Origin: an uncultured Spirochaetales bacterium
GTDB taxonomy: Bacteria > Spirochaetota > Spirochaetia > Sphaerochaetales > Sphaerochaetaceae
Assembly (NCBI GenBank): GCA_949289305.1
Contig: CASENB010000029.1
Coordinates: 1 to 64,000 of the forward strand
Direction of reading: 5' to 3'
Length of the DNA: 64,000 nucleotides
In this document: positions 43,153 to 51,950 of the stretch, piece after piece
Layout of the letters: each line of letters opens with the position of its first letter
Position numbering within the stretch: position 1 is the first letter of the stretch
The notes under the pieces: model-generated
The model's database searches: none
What the model was told of the DNA's origin: nothing
The model's input: the letters and a program-made list of their open reading frames with translations, nothing else
Made by a program: the position numbers and the translations under genes

Positions 43153-43512
43153 ATGGAAAAAGAAGAAATTGGAAAGGCGATAGAATCATATCTTGATCCG
43201 TCGTTCGAACGTCTTATTGTAGCCGAATGCGTTTATAAAAGTCTTGAATTCAGATCATTTTCTATTTCTGTCTCTGATGGAAAAGAGGATGATGTAGAAA
43301 TCCCTTACTCTGTTCTCGATGAAAGCGAGAAAGACGATCTGATTGAACTTCTAAAGAAGAGACGAACCGACGGAATGAAAGAAAAAGTTAAGAAAGCACT
43401 TTTAGCTATCAAAGATGAATTATTGAAATTCGATGTCGAGATTAGCGACGATGATATTAACTCTTTTGTAGAACTCGAAAAGCCTGTTCTGCTTCTTTCT
43501 AGGAGGAAATGA
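43153..43512 (+). CDS. Hypothetical small acidic/helical protein
   Basis: A 119-residue soluble protein with many Glu, Asp and Lys and no signal or membrane segment. Predicted to be mostly helical apart from the segment FRSFSISVSDGKEDDVEIPYS. No family recognised. I start at ATG 43153, since the 13 upstream codons of the open frame contain the promoter. Its TGA overlaps the first ATG of pepF, so the two are translationally coupled; a role tied to peptide turnover would be inference. Confidence 0.7.
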   Translation: MEKEEIGKAIESYLDPSFERLIVAECVYKSLEFRSFSISVSDGKEDDVEIPYSVLDESEKDDLIELLKKRRTDGMKEKVKKALLAIKDELLKFDVEISDDDINSFVELEKPVLLLSRRK

Positions 43513-45203
43513 TGAATACTCTTCCTCATTGGAGGATGGAAAGCATTTATCCTTCCTTCGATTCAACAGAATTTCTTTCCGATTTGGATAGAGTAAGAAC
43601 AATTTCAGAAAAGATCTCATCCCAGATTTCAAACCTTTCTCTGAAAGATCTTATAGGACTTTATAATGATATGGGAGAAACTGCCTCCACTTTATACTCT
43701 TATGCATATGCCTGCCTTTCTGTAGATACTACGAACAGTAGCGTTCTAAAGGCTCTAAGCGAGGCGGAAGACTCTGTAAATCTTTCTGAGAAAACCTATA
43801 AGGTACTTGTAAAAGAGATAAATAAGAGGAAAAGCGAGAAGAACGATTTAGAAGGGTACGGCCTCTTTTTCCATGAATTGGAGATGGAAGAAGAGCATTT
43901 GATGAGCGAGAAGGAGGAGAATCTCGCACTTGATCTGGAAAAATCAAGCTCATCTTCCTTTTCTCGTCTGCAGGAAACTCTAATCAGCTCAATTAAAAGC
44001 GGCGATAAGACTTTTAATGAATTAAGAGCACTTGCCTATAGCAGTGATAGAAACGTAAGAAAAGATGCTTATTACAGAGAAAAAGAGGCTTTGAAAGAGA
44101 ATGAAATTGCTTTCTCATATGCTTTAAACGGGGTAAAGGGAATTGTATCCACTCTTGATGATAAAAGGGGATGGGACTCTTCTCTAGATCATTCCCTCTT
44201 TTCATCACGCTTTAGTAGAAAAGGGCTCGATTCCCTTATTTACGCAATAGAAGAAAGAGTTGACATATTCCATCGTTATTTAAAAGTGAAGGCACGCCTT
44301 TTAGGGCTTGAGAAACTCAGTTATTACGATATCTTCGCACCCGTAGGAAAGAGCAGAAGATACGAGTTTTGCGAGGCTGTCGATATAGTCTATTCTGCAT
44401 TTTCCTCTTTCTCTCCTGCTATGGGAGCGTTCTTTAAAAAGGCTGTGGACTTGCACTGGATAGACGCAGAGCCGAGAAAGGGGAAGATTGGCGGCGCATA
44501 TGACGAGATATTCAAGAGTAAGGGAGAATCGAGGATTCTTTTAAATTACGATTACAGTTACGACAGCGTATCGACGCTTGCTCATGAATCGGGGCATGCA
44601 TACCACGACTCATTGATAATGGATAAGCCATACATCCATTCGACATATCCTATGACGCTTGCAGAGAGCGCAAGCACGTTCTCTGAGCTTATAACGCTAG
44701 AAAGCGTATTAAAAGGCGCTGAAAAAGATGAGAAGGCCTATCTTTTAGATCAGATGCTGATGAATCTGACGCAGTGTACGTTCGATATCATATCGCGTTT
44801 TTACTTTGAAAAAGAAGTATTCGAAAAAAGAAGAAAAGGGGAGCTTGCCGCAGAAGAATTCTCTTTAGCAATGCTATCTGCTTTTGAGAGGACATATTCA
44901 TCTTATGTTAAAGAGAAGCACGAGCTTATGTGGGCTGTTAAGAGCCACTACTACATAGACGATTATTCGTATTACAACTATCCATATGCATTTGGCGCAC
45001 TGTTTTCGCTTGCGCTTTTTAAAAAATCAAAAGAGAGCGACAACTTTTACAAAGAGTATGAGAAGATGCTTTCTTTAACAGGAGAGATGGACGTGAAAGA
45101 CGTTTTGAAGACCGTAGGGTTTGACTCTGAGAGCAAGGATTTTTACCTTTCATCCCTTTCTATGATTGATGCTTACCTTAAGGAGCTTGAGACTTGCCTT
45201 TAA
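43512..45203 (+). CDS. pepF: Oligoendopeptidase F (M3 metallopeptidase)
   Basis: A 563-residue cytoplasmic zinc peptidase of family M3B. The HExxH zinc motif is in LAHESGHAYHD near residue 360, with the third ligand Glu downstream in TLAESASTFSELITLE, arranged as in PepF. The N-terminal helical lobe (residues 1-190) matches the family. It degrades short peptides. Two ATGs are adjacent (43509, 43512); GGAGG at 43502-43506 is better spaced for the second. The end overlaps the next reading frame by ten bases. Confidence 0.93.
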   Translation: MNTLPHWRMESIYPSFDSTEFLSDLDRVRTISEKISSQISNLSLKDLIGLYNDMGETASTLYSYAYACLSVDTTNSSVLKALSEAEDSVNLSEKTYKVLVKEINKRKSEKNDLEGYGLFFHELEMEEEHLMSEKEENLALDLEKSSSSSFSRLQETLISSIKSGDKTFNELRALAYSSDRNVRKDAYYREKEALKENEIAFSYALNGVKGIVSTLDDKRGWDSSLDHSLFSSRFSRKGLDSLIYAIEERVDIFHRYLKVKARLLGLEKLSYYDIFAPVGKSRRYEFCEAVDIVYSAFSSFSPAMGAFFKKAVDLHWIDAEPRKGKIGGAYDEIFKSKGESRILLNYDYSYDSVSTLAHESGHAYHDSLIMDKPYIHSTYPMTLAESASTFSELITLESVLKGAEKDEKAYLLDQMLMNLTQCTFDIISRFYFEKEVFEKRRKGELAAEEFSLAMLSAFERTYSSYVKEKHELMWAVKSHYYIDDYSYYNYPYAFGALFSLALFKKSKESDNFYKEYEKMLSLTGEMDVKDVLKTVGFDSESKDFYLSSLSMIDAYLKELETCL

Positions 45204-46324
45204 AAATTGAAAAAATGATTAGCGGCGCATACGGCCTTGCTCATGACGATGAAGGCAGGGCTATACTTGTAAAGAGCGCATTAGAGGGAGAAGTTGTAGA
45301 AGCAAAGAAGATTATCAGAAGGGCTAATACATACATCGTCGAGGATTATGATCTGCTTGAGAAAAGCAATATGAGGATCGATAATCCATGTCCGTACTCC
45401 AGCCTCTGCGGCGGATGTGATTTTTTAGCAGTAAGCGAGAAAGACTCTGCAATGCTTAAAGAGAAGATGGTGAAGGAGAATTTAATCCGCCTTACAAAGC
45501 TAAAAGAGCTTCCTCCTTTTGAGGATGCAGAATACGCTGCTTTCCCATCCTACAGAAGCCGTTGCCGCTTTCATGTCTCATATAAGACAAAAGAGATAGG
45601 CTTCTTGAAACGAGGATCTAACGATCTTATCCCGCTTGCTAAATGCATGGCATTGACAGAACGTCTTAACGATCTTTTAAGAGATAAGAGCTTAATCTTG
45701 AAAGAGGCTCAGAAATTAAGGATTTATAACGGGATTAATAAAAACACAGGGCTTGTGGAAGTGAACGCGCTAGATGGCGATGATGCAGTATCCATCGGAG
45801 GATCTGTTATAAAAAGCATGGGATATTACGTTAGTTCAGACTGTTTCTTCCAGTCTAATTTACGTCTTCTTCCATCCCTTCTTTCTTTTGTTAAAGAGAA
45901 TGCGTTAGGAGATGTCGTTTTAGATCTCTACAGCGGGGTTGGCACGTTTTCCGCCCTTTTTGAGAATAGTGCGAAGAAAGTATATTCGGTTGAAAAGAAC
46001 CCTAAATGTCTTGCCCTCTCGAAGAAGAATGCCCCATCAGCATTTTCTTTTACAAGCGATGCGACGTTATTTTCCAAAAAGATAAAAGAGAAGATAGACA
46101 CTGTGATTTTAGATCCTCCGAGAATAGGACTGGATAGGCCTTTGATAGACATAATAAATTCATGGAAGGCAGAGAGGATCATATATGTCTCTTGCGACAG
46201 CACAAGGTCTGCTAGAGACCTTGCACTGTTTAAGAACTATAAGATTGAAAAAGCTAAGCTATTTGATTTCTATCCAGGATCATTTCATGAAGAGTGCGCC
46301 TTTGTCCTATCTTACGATGCTTGA
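45194..46324 (+). CDS. 23S rRNA (uracil-C5)-methyltransferase, RlmD/TrmA family
   Basis: A 376-residue SAM-dependent methyltransferase. An N-terminal TRAM RNA-binding domain (LKIEKMISGAYGLAHDDEG) is followed by the iron-sulfur cysteines CPYSSLCGGC near residue 67 and the distant fourth Cys (CMALTERL region). The SAM fold has VLDLYSGVGTFSALFE and DTVILDPPRIGLD, and the nucleophile Cys sits in IIYVSCDSTRSARDL near residue 337. The start appears to be TTG at 45194, because the TRAM strand begins there; ATG 45215 would truncate it. Shorter than E. coli RlmD (about 430). Which uridine is modified is not clear. Confidence 0.87.
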   Translation: MPLKIEKMISGAYGLAHDDEGRAILVKSALEGEVVEAKKIIRRANTYIVEDYDLLEKSNMRIDNPCPYSSLCGGCDFLAVSEKDSAMLKEKMVKENLIRLTKLKELPPFEDAEYAAFPSYRSRCRFHVSYKTKEIGFLKRGSNDLIPLAKCMALTERLNDLLRDKSLILKEAQKLRIYNGINKNTGLVEVNALDGDDAVSIGGSVIKSMGYYVSSDCFFQSNLRLLPSLLSFVKENALGDVVLDLYSGVGTFSALFENSAKKVYSVEKNPKCLALSKKNAPSAFSFTSDATLFSKKIKEKIDTVILDPPRIGLDRPLIDIINSWKAERIIYVSCDSTRSARDLALFKNYKIEKAKLFDFYPGSFHEECAFVLSYDA

Positions 46325-48004
46325 TTGAAGATCGTAGAGGCGTATCTTGTCCATAATCTCTTCTTCGCTGAGATCTTCATCGCTTGTGAATATGACGCTC
46401 TTTTCCCCTGCGGGCCTTACTTCAAAGAAGCTGTCTGAGAAATTGCCGCTGATTCCATCTAGCTCCAGATGGACGGCAAAGGCCGGCTTATTTGAAATAA
46501 TGCGGATTGAATAGCTTTTTGAGTTGATCTTCCTCGTCTTTATTTCAAAACTTGGCTTTTCTGCTTTTATTTTTTTGATGTCATCAAGAAGCAATGTGAG
46601 TTCTCTATGTATGCTGAATGTCCTTAGCTTTATGTAGACGAACTCGTTTGTCTTATCTATCCGGCTTAAATCGAGTTCCGCGATCTTCTTAGCAGTATGA
46701 GGCATTATTTTTTCAGAGAACATCCTTTTATTCCTCTTTTGTCCTGCATAAGTCATAAATTTAACAGACAGATCTACATCTTCTTCTTTTGCTCCGTCGT
46801 TTGATACATATACGTAAAGCGTATTATCCTCTTGATACATTATAGGAACGAGGTCTGAGAAGAATCTGCGTGCCGCATAGTGGCTCGGTCTCCATTTGCC
46901 ATCCTCTTTAACTGTGGAAAGTAAAGATGAATATATTACGCCATGATTGCTATTGTCGCTTCTCGTCTTCAGCGTCCATCGCTCAAGGTTGATGGCGTCT
47001 ATGCACTTGTCATAATAGCTTTCGTCATGGACTACGGCTTTGTAAATGTCAGCTTTTATCTTTCCAACCACATAGCTAGGGTGGAAAGTGTACTCCTCGT
47101 CCTCTTTTTCATTATGAAGCACTATGAGGCCCAAGCGGTCGCATGTGCTGTAGAATGCATGGCTTTCATGGCCTTCTTCGATTAAGAGAGCGTTCATATT
47201 CGCCCATGCTGCGGATGAGAGCATCATATCATATCTCTTTTGATCGCTTGAAAGTTCTACAGGCCATACCGCACCCATTACGAACGTCTCCCTGTCGTTG
47301 ACATATAGCGCTCCGTTTCTTACTTCAATCGTTCTGAATGCGATGTTTCTTTCTGTCTCATAGTCGCCGATCTGGATTCTCGCATTGTATGTGATCTGTT
47401 TTCCATCCCCTGCTATGGACCACGGTTCGATTAGCTCTTCGCTTATTTCAAGTTCTATCGTATAAAAGCCGAGACCTTTTTTAAATTCAATTTTCTCTTC
47501 TTTTTCATTTCCGAGCAGACTAAGCTTAACGGGTAGCGCATGGTTTATAAATGCTTCATATTCGATCTTTGCAGATAGCACCCAGTTGTTATTGCTTTTC
47601 TTCGCTCTAATAGAAGCGCCGTAGCAAGAGCCATTTGTACTCTTAATTATGTTCACATCTCCAAAATAGGATGAACTGACAACCATTTTTATCGAGTTTT
47701 CGCCATTCTTCACAAGGCGAGTGATTTCATAGCCTTCTACTTTCTCTCCATTTACGTAGGCGCTTTTTACCCCCCTTGCGACAAGCGATATCCTTTCATT
47801 CTCTTCTATTTTCAAGTTGAAAGATCTCTCGATTTCAAAATCTTTTCCTCTTAATTCTTTTACTTCATCTTTATCAAACTTAGATAATAACGTTGTATAT
47901 ACGCTGTTTGTATTATTGTATTCAACAGGTGAGTTTTTTAAGGAAGCAGGAGTTTGATCTAAAGCTTTTAAAATCCAGCTTCCCGATAGCGATATCGTTT
48001 CCAT
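46307..48004 (-). CDS. Degenerate GH2 (beta-mannosidase-like) protein
   Basis: A 565-residue protein with the modules of a family 2 glycoside hydrolase: N-terminal jelly-roll (residues 1-150), Ig-like domain (150-245), a remnant of the TIM barrel (YVNDRETFVMGAVWPVEL, AWANMNALLIEEGHESHAFY, CDRLGLIVLHNE) and C-terminal beta domains. The barrel jumps from LGLIVLHNE to SNHGVIYSSLLS with far too few residues. No Asn-Glu acid/base motif (WNGNNE type) and no nucleophile motif is visible. Family members usually exceed 800 residues. It is therefore probably catalytically dead, perhaps a carbohydrate-binding protein. GAGGAGG precedes the ATG. It overlaps rlmD convergently by 18 bases. Confidence 0.7.
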   Translation of the reverse strand: METISLSGSWILKALDQTPASLKNSPVEYNNTNSVYTTLLSKFDKDEVKELRGKDFEIERSFNLKIEENERISLVARGVKSAYVNGEKVEGYEITRLVKNGENSIKMVVSSSYFGDVNIIKSTNGSCYGASIRAKKSNNNWVLSAKIEYEAFINHALPVKLSLLGNEKEEKIEFKKGLGFYTIELEISEELIEPWSIAGDGKQITYNARIQIGDYETERNIAFRTIEVRNGALYVNDRETFVMGAVWPVELSSDQKRYDMMLSSAAWANMNALLIEEGHESHAFYSTCDRLGLIVLHNEKEDEEYTFHPSYVVGKIKADIYKAVVHDESYYDKCIDAINLERWTLKTRSDNSNHGVIYSSLLSTVKEDGKWRPSHYAARRFFSDLVPIMYQEDNTLYVYVSNDGAKEEDVDLSVKFMTYAGQKRNKRMFSEKIMPHTAKKIAELDLSRIDKTNEFVYIKLRTFSIHRELTLLLDDIKKIKAEKPSFEIKTRKINSKSYSIRIISNKPAFAVHLELDGISGNFSDSFFEVRPAGEKSVIFTSDEDLSEEEIMDKIRLYDLQSSIVR

Positions 48005-48056
48005 TGCTCCTCCTCAGCCTTTACTATAGCATGGAAAGGGCGTAAAAAGTAAATTC

Positions 48057-48085
48057 TTTTCAATTTGTCTTATCTTTTTTATACT
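48057..48085 (+). promoter_or_regulatory. Promoter of nadE, predicted leaderless
   Basis: TTTTCA (48057-48062), 17 bases, TATACT (48080-48085). Six bases then lead to ATG 48092, and no Shine-Dalgarno is present. Confidence 0.6.
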
Positions 48086-48091
48086 AACGCT

Positions 48092-49969
48092 ATGAAAGAT
48101 GGATTTATTAAAGTTGCGGCAGTCAGCCCATCTCTAAGGGTTGCGGATCCCTTGTTCAATATTGAATCTATGATCAGTCTTTTAAAAGAGGCTGATGAAA
48201 AAAAAGTAAAAGTTCTGGTATTTCCAGAGCTCTCAATTACTGGCTATACATGCCAGGATCTGTTTTTAAATGATCAGTTGCTTGATGAGGCCTCTTGTGC
48301 GTTAGACAGATTCAAAGCAGCGTCTAATGGGCTTGACGTACTCTCTTTTGTCGGCTATCCGCTCAAGTACAATGGAAAGCTTTACAATACTGCAGTTGCT
48401 GTAAAAAATGGAAAGATTTTAAGTTATACGGCGAAAACAAATCTTCCAACCTATTCTGAATTCCAAGAGGACAGATGGTTTACCCCATCTCCTGAAGAGA
48501 TTATCTGCATAGATGGAATTCCTTTTGGCAATAAGATACTTCATAAAGCGGGAGATCTTGTAATCTCAGCAGAGATTTGCGAAGACCTATGGGTTTCTAT
48601 TCCCCCTTCAAGCCTTCATGCTTCCCGTGGTGCGAACTTAATTGTGAATTTAAGCGCAAGTGACGAAGTAATCGGTAAAGAGGAGTACAGAAGAGATTTA
48701 ATTAAGATGCAATCGGCGAAGACGCTATCTGCTTATGTCTATGCTGACGCCTCGGACGGTGAGAGCTCGACAGACATGGTCTTTACAGGCTTTGATCTAA
48801 TCTCGGAGAACGGAAGCATTCTTGCAGAGAGCGCCTACAAGAGCAATCAGCTTTTAATAAGCGAGATAGATGTTATGAAGCTCAATCAGGAAAGGCGCAA
48901 GATGAATACGTTCTGCGTGGTATGCGATCCAAGCTACAAGACGGTCGACCTTAGCTTTAAAGAAGAAGTGACAGAACTTACAAGAACTTTTTCACCTCTC
49001 CCGTTCGTCCCTTCAGATTCTGATGAAAAGGATAAGAGGTGTGAAAAGATTTTGAATCTTCAGGCAATAGCGCTTAAAAAGAGGGTGGAGCATACTAATG
49101 CGAGAAAACTCATAGTAGGGCTTTCGGGAGGACTAGATAGCACGCTTGCACTCCTTGTTTCTGTAAGAGCAATGGATCTCTTAGCTCGTGATAGAAAGGA
49201 CGTTATTGCAATTACAATGCCTTGCTTCGGCACTACTAAGAGGACAAAGAGCAATGCAGAGCTTCTTGCTTCTGCACTAAAGACATCTTTTATGGAGATA
49301 GATATTAAAGAAAGCGTTCTTTCGCACTTTAAAGATATTGGACAGGATGAGAATGACTTTTCCGTAACATTTGAAAACGCGCAGGCAAGAGAGAGGACTC
49401 AGGTTTTGATGGATAAGGCAAATCAGGAGGGAGGTCTTGTTATAGGAACAGGAGATCTGTCTGAGCTTGCACTTGGCTGGGCGACATACAACGGTGATCA
49501 TATGAGCAACTATGCCGTAAACGCGTCGATTCCTAAAACGCTTGTACGCCATATCGTATCTTATGTCGCCTCTTTAGGTGGAGATGAGAGCAAGGTTTTG
49601 ACAGATATACTCAACACGCCGGTATCTCCGGAGCTCCTTCCTCCGAAGGATGGAACTATAAGCCAGGTTACGGAAGACATAGTAGGGCCATACGAGCTTC
49701 ATGACTTTTTCATCTATTATTTCGTACGCTTCTCTTTCAAGCCTGAAAAGATATATAGGATTGCGAAAGCGGCTTTTAAAGGAAGATACAGCGATGAAGA
49801 GATTCTAAAATGGCTTAAGATCTTCATCCGCCGTTTCTTTTCGCAGCAGTTTAAACGAAGCTGTCTTCCTGATGGGCCGAAAGTCGGCAGCGTAACATTC
49901 TCTCCGCGTGGGGACTGGAGAATGCCGAGCGACGCATCGAATTCAGCTTTCATAAAAGATTTGGAGTAA
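48092..49969 (+). CDS. nadE: Glutamine-dependent NAD+ synthase
   Basis: A 625-residue two-domain enzyme. The N-terminal nitrilase-type glutaminase has catalytic Glu in FPELSITGYTCQD, Lys in YTAKTNLPTYSEF and nucleophile Cys in SAEICEDLW. The C-terminal synthetase has the PP-loop VGLSGGLDSTLALL near residue 348 and GTGDLSELALGW. It amidates nicotinic acid adenine dinucleotide to NAD+ using glutamine. A TTG at 48065 opens the frame, but the -10 box lies between it and ATG 48092, so the ATG is chosen. The next gene starts two bases after its stop. Confidence 0.94.
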   Translation: MKDGFIKVAAVSPSLRVADPLFNIESMISLLKEADEKKVKVLVFPELSITGYTCQDLFLNDQLLDEASCALDRFKAASNGLDVLSFVGYPLKYNGKLYNTAVAVKNGKILSYTAKTNLPTYSEFQEDRWFTPSPEEIICIDGIPFGNKILHKAGDLVISAEICEDLWVSIPPSSLHASRGANLIVNLSASDEVIGKEEYRRDLIKMQSAKTLSAYVYADASDGESSTDMVFTGFDLISENGSILAESAYKSNQLLISEIDVMKLNQERRKMNTFCVVCDPSYKTVDLSFKEEVTELTRTFSPLPFVPSDSDEKDKRCEKILNLQAIALKKRVEHTNARKLIVGLSGGLDSTLALLVSVRAMDLLARDRKDVIAITMPCFGTTKRTKSNAELLASALKTSFMEIDIKESVLSHFKDIGQDENDFSVTFENAQARERTQVLMDKANQEGGLVIGTGDLSELALGWATYNGDHMSNYAVNASIPKTLVRHIVSYVASLGGDESKVLTDILNTPVSPELLPPKDGTISQVTEDIVGPYELHDFFIYYFVRFSFKPEKIYRIAKAAFKGRYSDEEILKWLKIFIRRFFSQQFKRSCLPDGPKVGSVTFSPRGDWRMPSDASNSAFIKDLE

Positions 49970-49971
49970 GT

Positions 49972-50550
49972 ATGAGAAAGAGATTAACAGCATTGGTTTT
50001 AGTCGTTTTTTTATCTACTAGCGTTCTTTTTGCTGAGATGTTCAGCCTTCAGATCGGGCCGAATATCGGATATGGCATGAACTTGGAAGAAATTCAGAAA
50101 GAGCATACGTGGCAGGATTATCTTGCAATAGAGAACTTTAGCATAGCACCGGAAGTGAGGCTTAATTTATGGTTTTTGCAAGTAGATGTGCTTTCTAACC
50201 TTTCATTCGGCTCAGATTTCTTCAGAGCCGATACGCAGGCAACGGCAGCCGTCCAGTTTAAATTGGGGGATACGTTCCGCTTAGGAGTCGGAGGAGGAAT
50301 ATCGACTCCGATAGTATCGTCTTCAGGGGCGTGGAAAATCAACGGTGAGGACTTTAACAACTTCGATGAGGCAATAGCAAACTCAAGAATGCTTTATAAG
50401 GTCTTTTTAGGAGTTGATTTCCCTGCAATGGAGCTTGCTTTTAACTGGGCAATACCTGCTAACGGTTCATTTAATGAAGGTGATTTTATGCCAAGCATAA
50501 ATGACAGTACGTTCTCTATAGGATTCCTTTTTAACCTTTTACACTTTTAG
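49972..50550 (+). CDS. Putative outer-membrane beta-barrel protein
   Basis: A 192-residue protein with signal peptide MRKRLTALVLVVFLSTSVLFAE (cleavage after FA). The mature part alternates strand-forming residues with Phe-rich turns (MFSLQIGPNIGYGMNLEE, VGGGISTPIVSSSGAW, MELAFNWAIPANGSFNEG) and ends FSIGFLFNLLHF, a C-terminal aromatic strand typical of barrels recognised by BamA. Function unknown. Co-transcribed with nadE (two-base gap) and followed at once by a strong terminator. Confidence 0.72.
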   Translation: MRKRLTALVLVVFLSTSVLFAEMFSLQIGPNIGYGMNLEEIQKEHTWQDYLAIENFSIAPEVRLNLWFLQVDVLSNLSFGSDFFRADTQATAAVQFKLGDTFRLGVGGGISTPIVSSSGAWKINGEDFNNFDEAIANSRMLYKVFLGVDFPAMELAFNWAIPANGSFNEGDFMPSINDSTFSIGFLFNLLHF

Positions 50551-50556
50551 CTGAAT

Positions 50557-50601
50557 GGCTATCTTGCTTCAAAAAGGAAGAAAGATAGCCTTAATTTTTT
50601 T
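50557..50601 (+). terminator. Terminator after nadE operon
   Basis: Nine-base stem GGCTATCTT (50557-50565) with AAGATAGCC (50582-50590), 16-base loop, then TTAATTTTTTT. Confidence 0.85.
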
Positions 50602-50650
50602 AGATGCTTAACGTATTCTTATTTTCCTTTTTCTTTGTTTAGTTTTGTTC

Positions 50651-50656
50651 TATTAT
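50651..50656 (+). promoter_or_regulatory. -10 box of the polA operon, predicted leaderless
   Basis: TATTAT ends six bases before the ATG at 50663. The upstream region is T-rich without a clear -35 box. Confidence 0.45.
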
Positions 50657-50662
50657 TAACTC

Positions 50663-51142
50663 ATGACCGAAATGCTAAAAACAATAATCAGCACGCTTGT
50701 GCTTATAATTATTACATCAATAGTTTTTTTCGCACTTTATTTTCTTGCGCCCGATCTTGCTGAAGAGACATTCGGCATCTCTTACAGGACTGTAAAGGAA
50801 AATCCAATTGAGACGATGCCGACGCCCAAAAGCAGTAGCGAAGAGGACGTTATGGCAGTTGATAATGTTTCTGATGAGGCTTCGCAGGAAGAAGTGTTAA
50901 GCGATGATGCTAAAGAGGTCTCTGCATTCTTATCCACATCTGACGCGTTTAATACCTTAAAGAGTTCTGTCGGCCTAAGTGTTGAAAACTTAGATGTAAA
51001 CACTCTTAACAGCATAGCAACTTATTTAAGTGAGACAGGAGAAAATATTGCAGACGTATTCTCAAATAGAAATGTTTACAATTACATTTCAGGAAAAGGC
51101 TCTGATGCTATTGAGAGCGTTATCGCTTTTTTAGGGGAGTGA
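50663..51142 (+). CDS. Hypothetical single-pass membrane protein
   Basis: A 159-residue protein with one N-terminal helix (residues 6-27, TIISTLVLIIITSIVFFALYFL). A low-complexity acidic linker with many Ser and Glu follows (about residues 50-85), then a C-terminal helical part of about 70 residues. No family recognised. The topology suggests a membrane-tethered periplasmic or cytoplasmic domain. It begins an operon of five genes (with the metallo-hydrolase, polA, coaE and the long repeat protein), with a one-base gap to the next gene. Confidence 0.7.
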   Translation: MTEMLKTIISTLVLIIITSIVFFALYFLAPDLAEETFGISYRTVKENPIETMPTPKSSSEEDVMAVDNVSDEASQEEVLSDDAKEVSAFLSTSDAFNTLKSSVGLSVENLDVNTLNSIATYLSETGENIADVFSNRNVYNYISGKGSDAIESVIAFLGE

Positions 51143-51143
51143 T

Positions 51144-51950
51144 GTGAGAGTTACTTTTTTAGGAACCGGTACGAGTCACGGAATACCTGTAATAGCATGC
51201 TCATGTCCAGTTTGCCAGAGCAAGGATGCAAGGGATAAGAGATATAGATCATCCCTTTTAATCGAAGATAAGGATACTTCAATCGTAATAGACACGGGGT
51301 ATGAATTCCGCCTTTCCTTAATCAGGGAAAATGTAAGGAAGCTTGACGCCGTATTATATACACACTCTCATTCCGATCATATTGCTGGACTTGATGATTT
51401 AAGGGTTTTTACAAGAGATGAATCACTTCCTCTTTATGCTGGCAAAAGCACATTAGATCATATAAAGACGGTATTCGATTATGCTTTTTACCGACATGCA
51501 TGGCATCACGAAGACTCAGAGGACGAGATGCTCTCTGAAATGAGAAAGCATAACTACGGTCTTCCTCTTCTTGTTCCAAATGAGGTGAAACCGTTCGAGG
51601 AATTTCAGGTAAAGGATATGAAAATCAAAGCCATTCCTCTCATGCACGGCATGATGGAGGTCTTTGGTTACAGGATAAAAGATTTTGCATATTTGACGGA
51701 CGTTTCATATATAAGCGATGAGAGCATTGAGGCGTTAAAAGGGGTTAGGATTATAGTCCTTGGAGCTCTCAGGGAGAAAAGCCATCCGACGCATTTTACA
51801 TTCAAAGAGGCTGAGAGCCTTGCAAAAAGATTGAATGTCGATATGTGCTATTTCACCCACATAAATCATGAAACGAGCCATGAAGAGATAAACAGGCGTT
51901 ATGCGCCGCTATGCCAGGCAGCCTATGACGGGCTGAAATTGGAGGTTTAG
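51144..51950 (+). CDS. PhnP-like metallo-beta-lactamase-fold hydrolase
   Basis: A 268-residue MBL-fold enzyme starting with GTG: VRVTFLGTGTSHGIPVIACSCPVC, where the CxC-xxC cysteines resemble the structural zinc site of PhnP and related phosphodiesterases. The metal motif is THSHSDHIAG near residues 74-83; further His residues lie in AIPLMHGMMEVFG and at the end in YFTHINHET. PhnP cleaves cyclic phosphodiesters; other members act on nucleotides or tRNA. The substrate here is unknown. Its stop abuts the polA ATG. Confidence 0.87.
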   Translation: MRVTFLGTGTSHGIPVIACSCPVCQSKDARDKRYRSSLLIEDKDTSIVIDTGYEFRLSLIRENVRKLDAVLYTHSHSDHIAGLDDLRVFTRDESLPLYAGKSTLDHIKTVFDYAFYRHAWHHEDSEDEMLSEMRKHNYGLPLLVPNEVKPFEEFQVKDMKIKAIPLMHGMMEVFGYRIKDFAYLTDVSYISDESIEALKGVRIIVLGALREKSHPTHFTFKEAESLAKRLNVDMCYFTHINHETSHEEINRRYAPLCQAAYDGLKLEV

